Shown here: positions 6,525 to 7,878 of the stretch, piece by piece | Layout of the letters: every line of letters starts with the position of its first letter | How positions within the stretch are numbered: the stretch's first letter is position 1 | Assembly: GCA_020355985.1 (NCBI GenBank) | Contig: CP070628.1 | Coordinates: 1,527,206 to 1,535,083, forward strand | Length of the DNA: 7,878 bases | Reading direction: 5' to 3' | Origin: Nitrospirota bacterium | GTDB taxonomy: Bacteria; Nitrospirota; Nitrospiria; Nitrospirales; UBA8639 | The notes under the pieces: generated by a model | The model's input: only the letters and a program-made list of their open reading frames with translations | Told to the model about the DNA's origin: nothing | Databases searched by the model: none | Program-made: the position numbers and the translations under genes

Positions 6525-7878
6525 ATGAAGAAACAATTGTTCGCTGGAAAATTTGAGATTCAGGGAGAAATTTCAAAGGGGCAAACCGGCACAATTTATT
6601 ACGGCTATGATGTCGGCTTGCGGCAAGAAGTCGCGATCAAGGTCTACCATTCCCATATCAACGGTCGATTAATTCGGGGGAAAACTTTCATCGAAAAATC
6701 AAAACCCCTTCTCCTTATCGACCATCCCAATCTCATTAAAATTTTTAAAGTCGAAGAAGAAGACGACACCCCTGTTGTCTTTATGGAATTCTTCGATGCG
6801 CCCAGCCTCCAACAGATTATTCATGACAAAGGCCCAATGCCCGTTCAAGATATGCTCATGCTCGCTCGGGAGATTACGGAAGTCCTCGTCCATACCCATT
6901 TTCAAGGCATCATACACGGGACACTCCATCCTGGCCATGTCCTAGTCAGCCCACAAGGGCAAATCAAGGTTATGGATCTTGGCTTATCGTGGATACTGAT
7001 GGATATTTTGTCCAATTGTGACGAAGAACTACTGCGGCCTTTACCGTATTTGCTTCCGGAAATCGCAAAAGGAGAACTTCTTAATGTCAGCAGTGATCTC
7101 TATTGTTTAGGATTCATGATGTATGAAATGCTGACCGGCACGGTGCCCTATGCCGGTCTGCCGAAAACATCCATCATGGGGAAACTGGCATTCGATCAGT
7201 CTGATCCTGCCTTTGATTTTCCTGATTCCGTTCCGGAAGGGGTATGCGATCTCATCCGCCAAATGACTCATAATAAATCCCAACAGCGTCTCCAAGACTC
7301 GACCCATGTCCTGACCATTATCAATCAACAATTAACCAAACTCCCTTTGAGCGAAACAAGTGTCTTTTTGCCACCTCTAGTTCATCAACCACAAACTCCT
7401 TTGCCAGACGAACAGCCAGAAGAACAGCCAGAAGAACAGCCAGAAGAACAGATTGAACCCAAGAAAACGTCTTCAACGCCAGCTGCGCCCTCAACAACAT
7501 CAGAACCGACACTCAATAAAACCCATCCCTACCAACGACCCCTTATTTCGGCGAAGTCTGAAAGCATCAAATCTTCAAAGAAATTTAGGAAAATCGGAAT
7601 TGCACTTGCTCTCGTTTTATTAGCCGGGGTATCTGGGACGCTGGGATTTTGGTATCACGATTTCTTAGAATCCCATATTCCCATTCTTCAAAAACCATCT
7701 GATTCCCCCCCACAGGAAATGAACCGGCCACAGACAAAGTCAGACGAAAGTGAGTTTTCCAACCCTTCTGGGCAAGGTTCTTTGAATATTCAGGATCCCC
7801 TGTTGGAGATAGACAACATCCCTCAAGCTGAAGCGCCATCTGTGGTTCCACAAACAGAAAAAGAGGGTGGTCCCCTAT
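6525..7878 (+). CDS. Membrane-anchored Ser/Thr protein kinase-like protein, probable pseudokinase, 3' end cut by window edge
   Basis: An open frame of 451 codons runs from ATG 6525 to the window edge; an in-frame GTG at 6513 is an alternative start. Residues 1 to about 265 have a Hanks-type kinase fold: SKGQTGTIYYGYD (17-29) as a degenerate glycine loop, VAIK with Lys39, HPNL (67-70), DLG with Asp151, PE at 178-179, and SDLYCLG (190-196) with the helix-F Asp191. The catalytic loop is HGTLHPGHVLV (131-141) instead of HRDxKPxNxL, so the catalytic Asp is Thr133 and the metal-binding Asn is His138. By kinase rules this should abolish or cripple phosphotransfer while nucleotide binding may persist. 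A Pro/Glu/Gln linker with PEEQ repeats follows, then one transmembrane helix (about 357-377) after a basic stretch, and a Ser/Pro-rich outer region. The layout recalls PknB-like receptors. Its partner is unknown. It reads in the same direction as bioF but 240 bp away. Confidence 0.85.
   Translation, partial: MKKQLFAGKFEIQGEISKGQTGTIYYGYDVGLRQEVAIKVYHSHINGRLIRGKTFIEKSKPLLLIDHPNLIKIFKVEEEDDTPVVFMEFFDAPSLQQIIHDKGPMPVQDMLMLAREITEVLVHTHFQGIIHGTLHPGHVLVSPQGQIKVMDLGLSWILMDILSNCDEELLRPLPYLLPEIAKGELLNVSSDLYCLGFMMYEMLTGTVPYAGLPKTSIMGKLAFDQSDPAFDFPDSVPEGVCDLIRQMTHNKSQQRLQDSTHVLTIINQQLTKLPLSETSVFLPPLVHQPQTPLPDEQPEEQPEEQPEEQIEPKKTSSTPAAPSTTSEPTLNKTHPYQRPLISAKSESIKSSKKFRKIGIALALVLLAGVSGTLGFWYHDFLESHIPILQKPSDSPPQEMNRPQTKSDESEFSNPSGQGSLNIQDPLLEIDNIPQAEAPSVVPQTEKEGGPL
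7404..7451 (+). repeat. 12-bp tandem repeat, four copies, coding for PEEQ units
   Basis: CCAGAAGAACAG is repeated exactly three times (7416-7451) and once with a single change (CCAGACGAACAG, 7404-7415). It is in frame and encodes PDEQ-PEEQ-PEEQ-PEEQ in the linker between the kinase-like domain and the membrane helix. The near identity at DNA level suggests recent slippage, so copy number may vary between strains without frameshift. Confidence 0.85.

Noticed and set aside
7321..7512. Minus-strand frame with repeated LLAVLLAV opposite the kinase-like gene
   Set aside because: The apparent hydrophobic repeat is just the reverse complement of the PEEQ-coding tandem repeat; no start signals or family resemblance.

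Overview
The window is bacterial chromosome of about 48% G+C by eye, with tightly packed housekeeping genes. It has two divergent halves. A minus-strand block covers roughly 4860 down to 1 and reads, in transcription order, ilvB, ilvN, ilvC, psd, pssA; pssA runs off the left edge. A plus-strand block covers 5124 to the right edge and holds bioF and a protein-kinase-like gene that runs off the right edge. Gene order and protein character (337-residue class I ketol-acid reductoisomerase, short-form phosphatidylserine decarboxylase, type II PssA) suggest a Gram-negative outside the classical enterics. Nitrospirota-like or Desulfuromonadota-like bacteria are my best guess from memory of similar ilvBNC-psd-pssA clusters; this is not proven here.

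The minus-strand block is a probable operon. IlvB and IlvN form acetolactate synthase, and IlvC carries out the next step of valine, leucine and isoleucine synthesis. PssA makes phosphatidylserine and Psd decarboxylates it to phosphatidylethanolamine, so branched-chain amino acid and membrane phospholipid synthesis appear to share one transcript. Gaps are 14 bp (ilvB-ilvN), 99 bp (ilvN-ilvC) and 15 bp (ilvC-psd), and psd and pssA overlap by 19 bp.

The 275 bp between ilvB and bioF are the regulatory centre. A TTGAC-N10-GTCAA dyad offers a -35-like hexamer in each direction. The predicted ilvB leader is about 145 nt long. It can form a 10-bp stem with one bulge that encloses a smaller hairpin, and it contains a 24-codon open frame whose stop lies in the ilvB ribosome binding site. 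This looks like a possible leader-peptide or attenuation system without an obvious classical terminator.

On the plus strand, bioF encodes an intact 8-amino-7-oxononanoate synthase (biotin pathway) with no other biotin gene in view. A gap of 240 bp with no convincing gene follows. The last gene encodes a membrane-anchored protein with a kinase fold whose catalytic HRD motif reads HGT and whose metal-binding Asn is His. It is therefore predicted to be a pseudokinase. Its linker carries a 12-bp tandem repeat (PEEQ units), followed by one transmembrane helix and an incomplete outer region.

The points most worth a second look are the pseudokinase, the structured ilvB leader, and the short acidic cofactor loop of IlvC. 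I see no transposon, CRISPR array, tRNA or rRNA.
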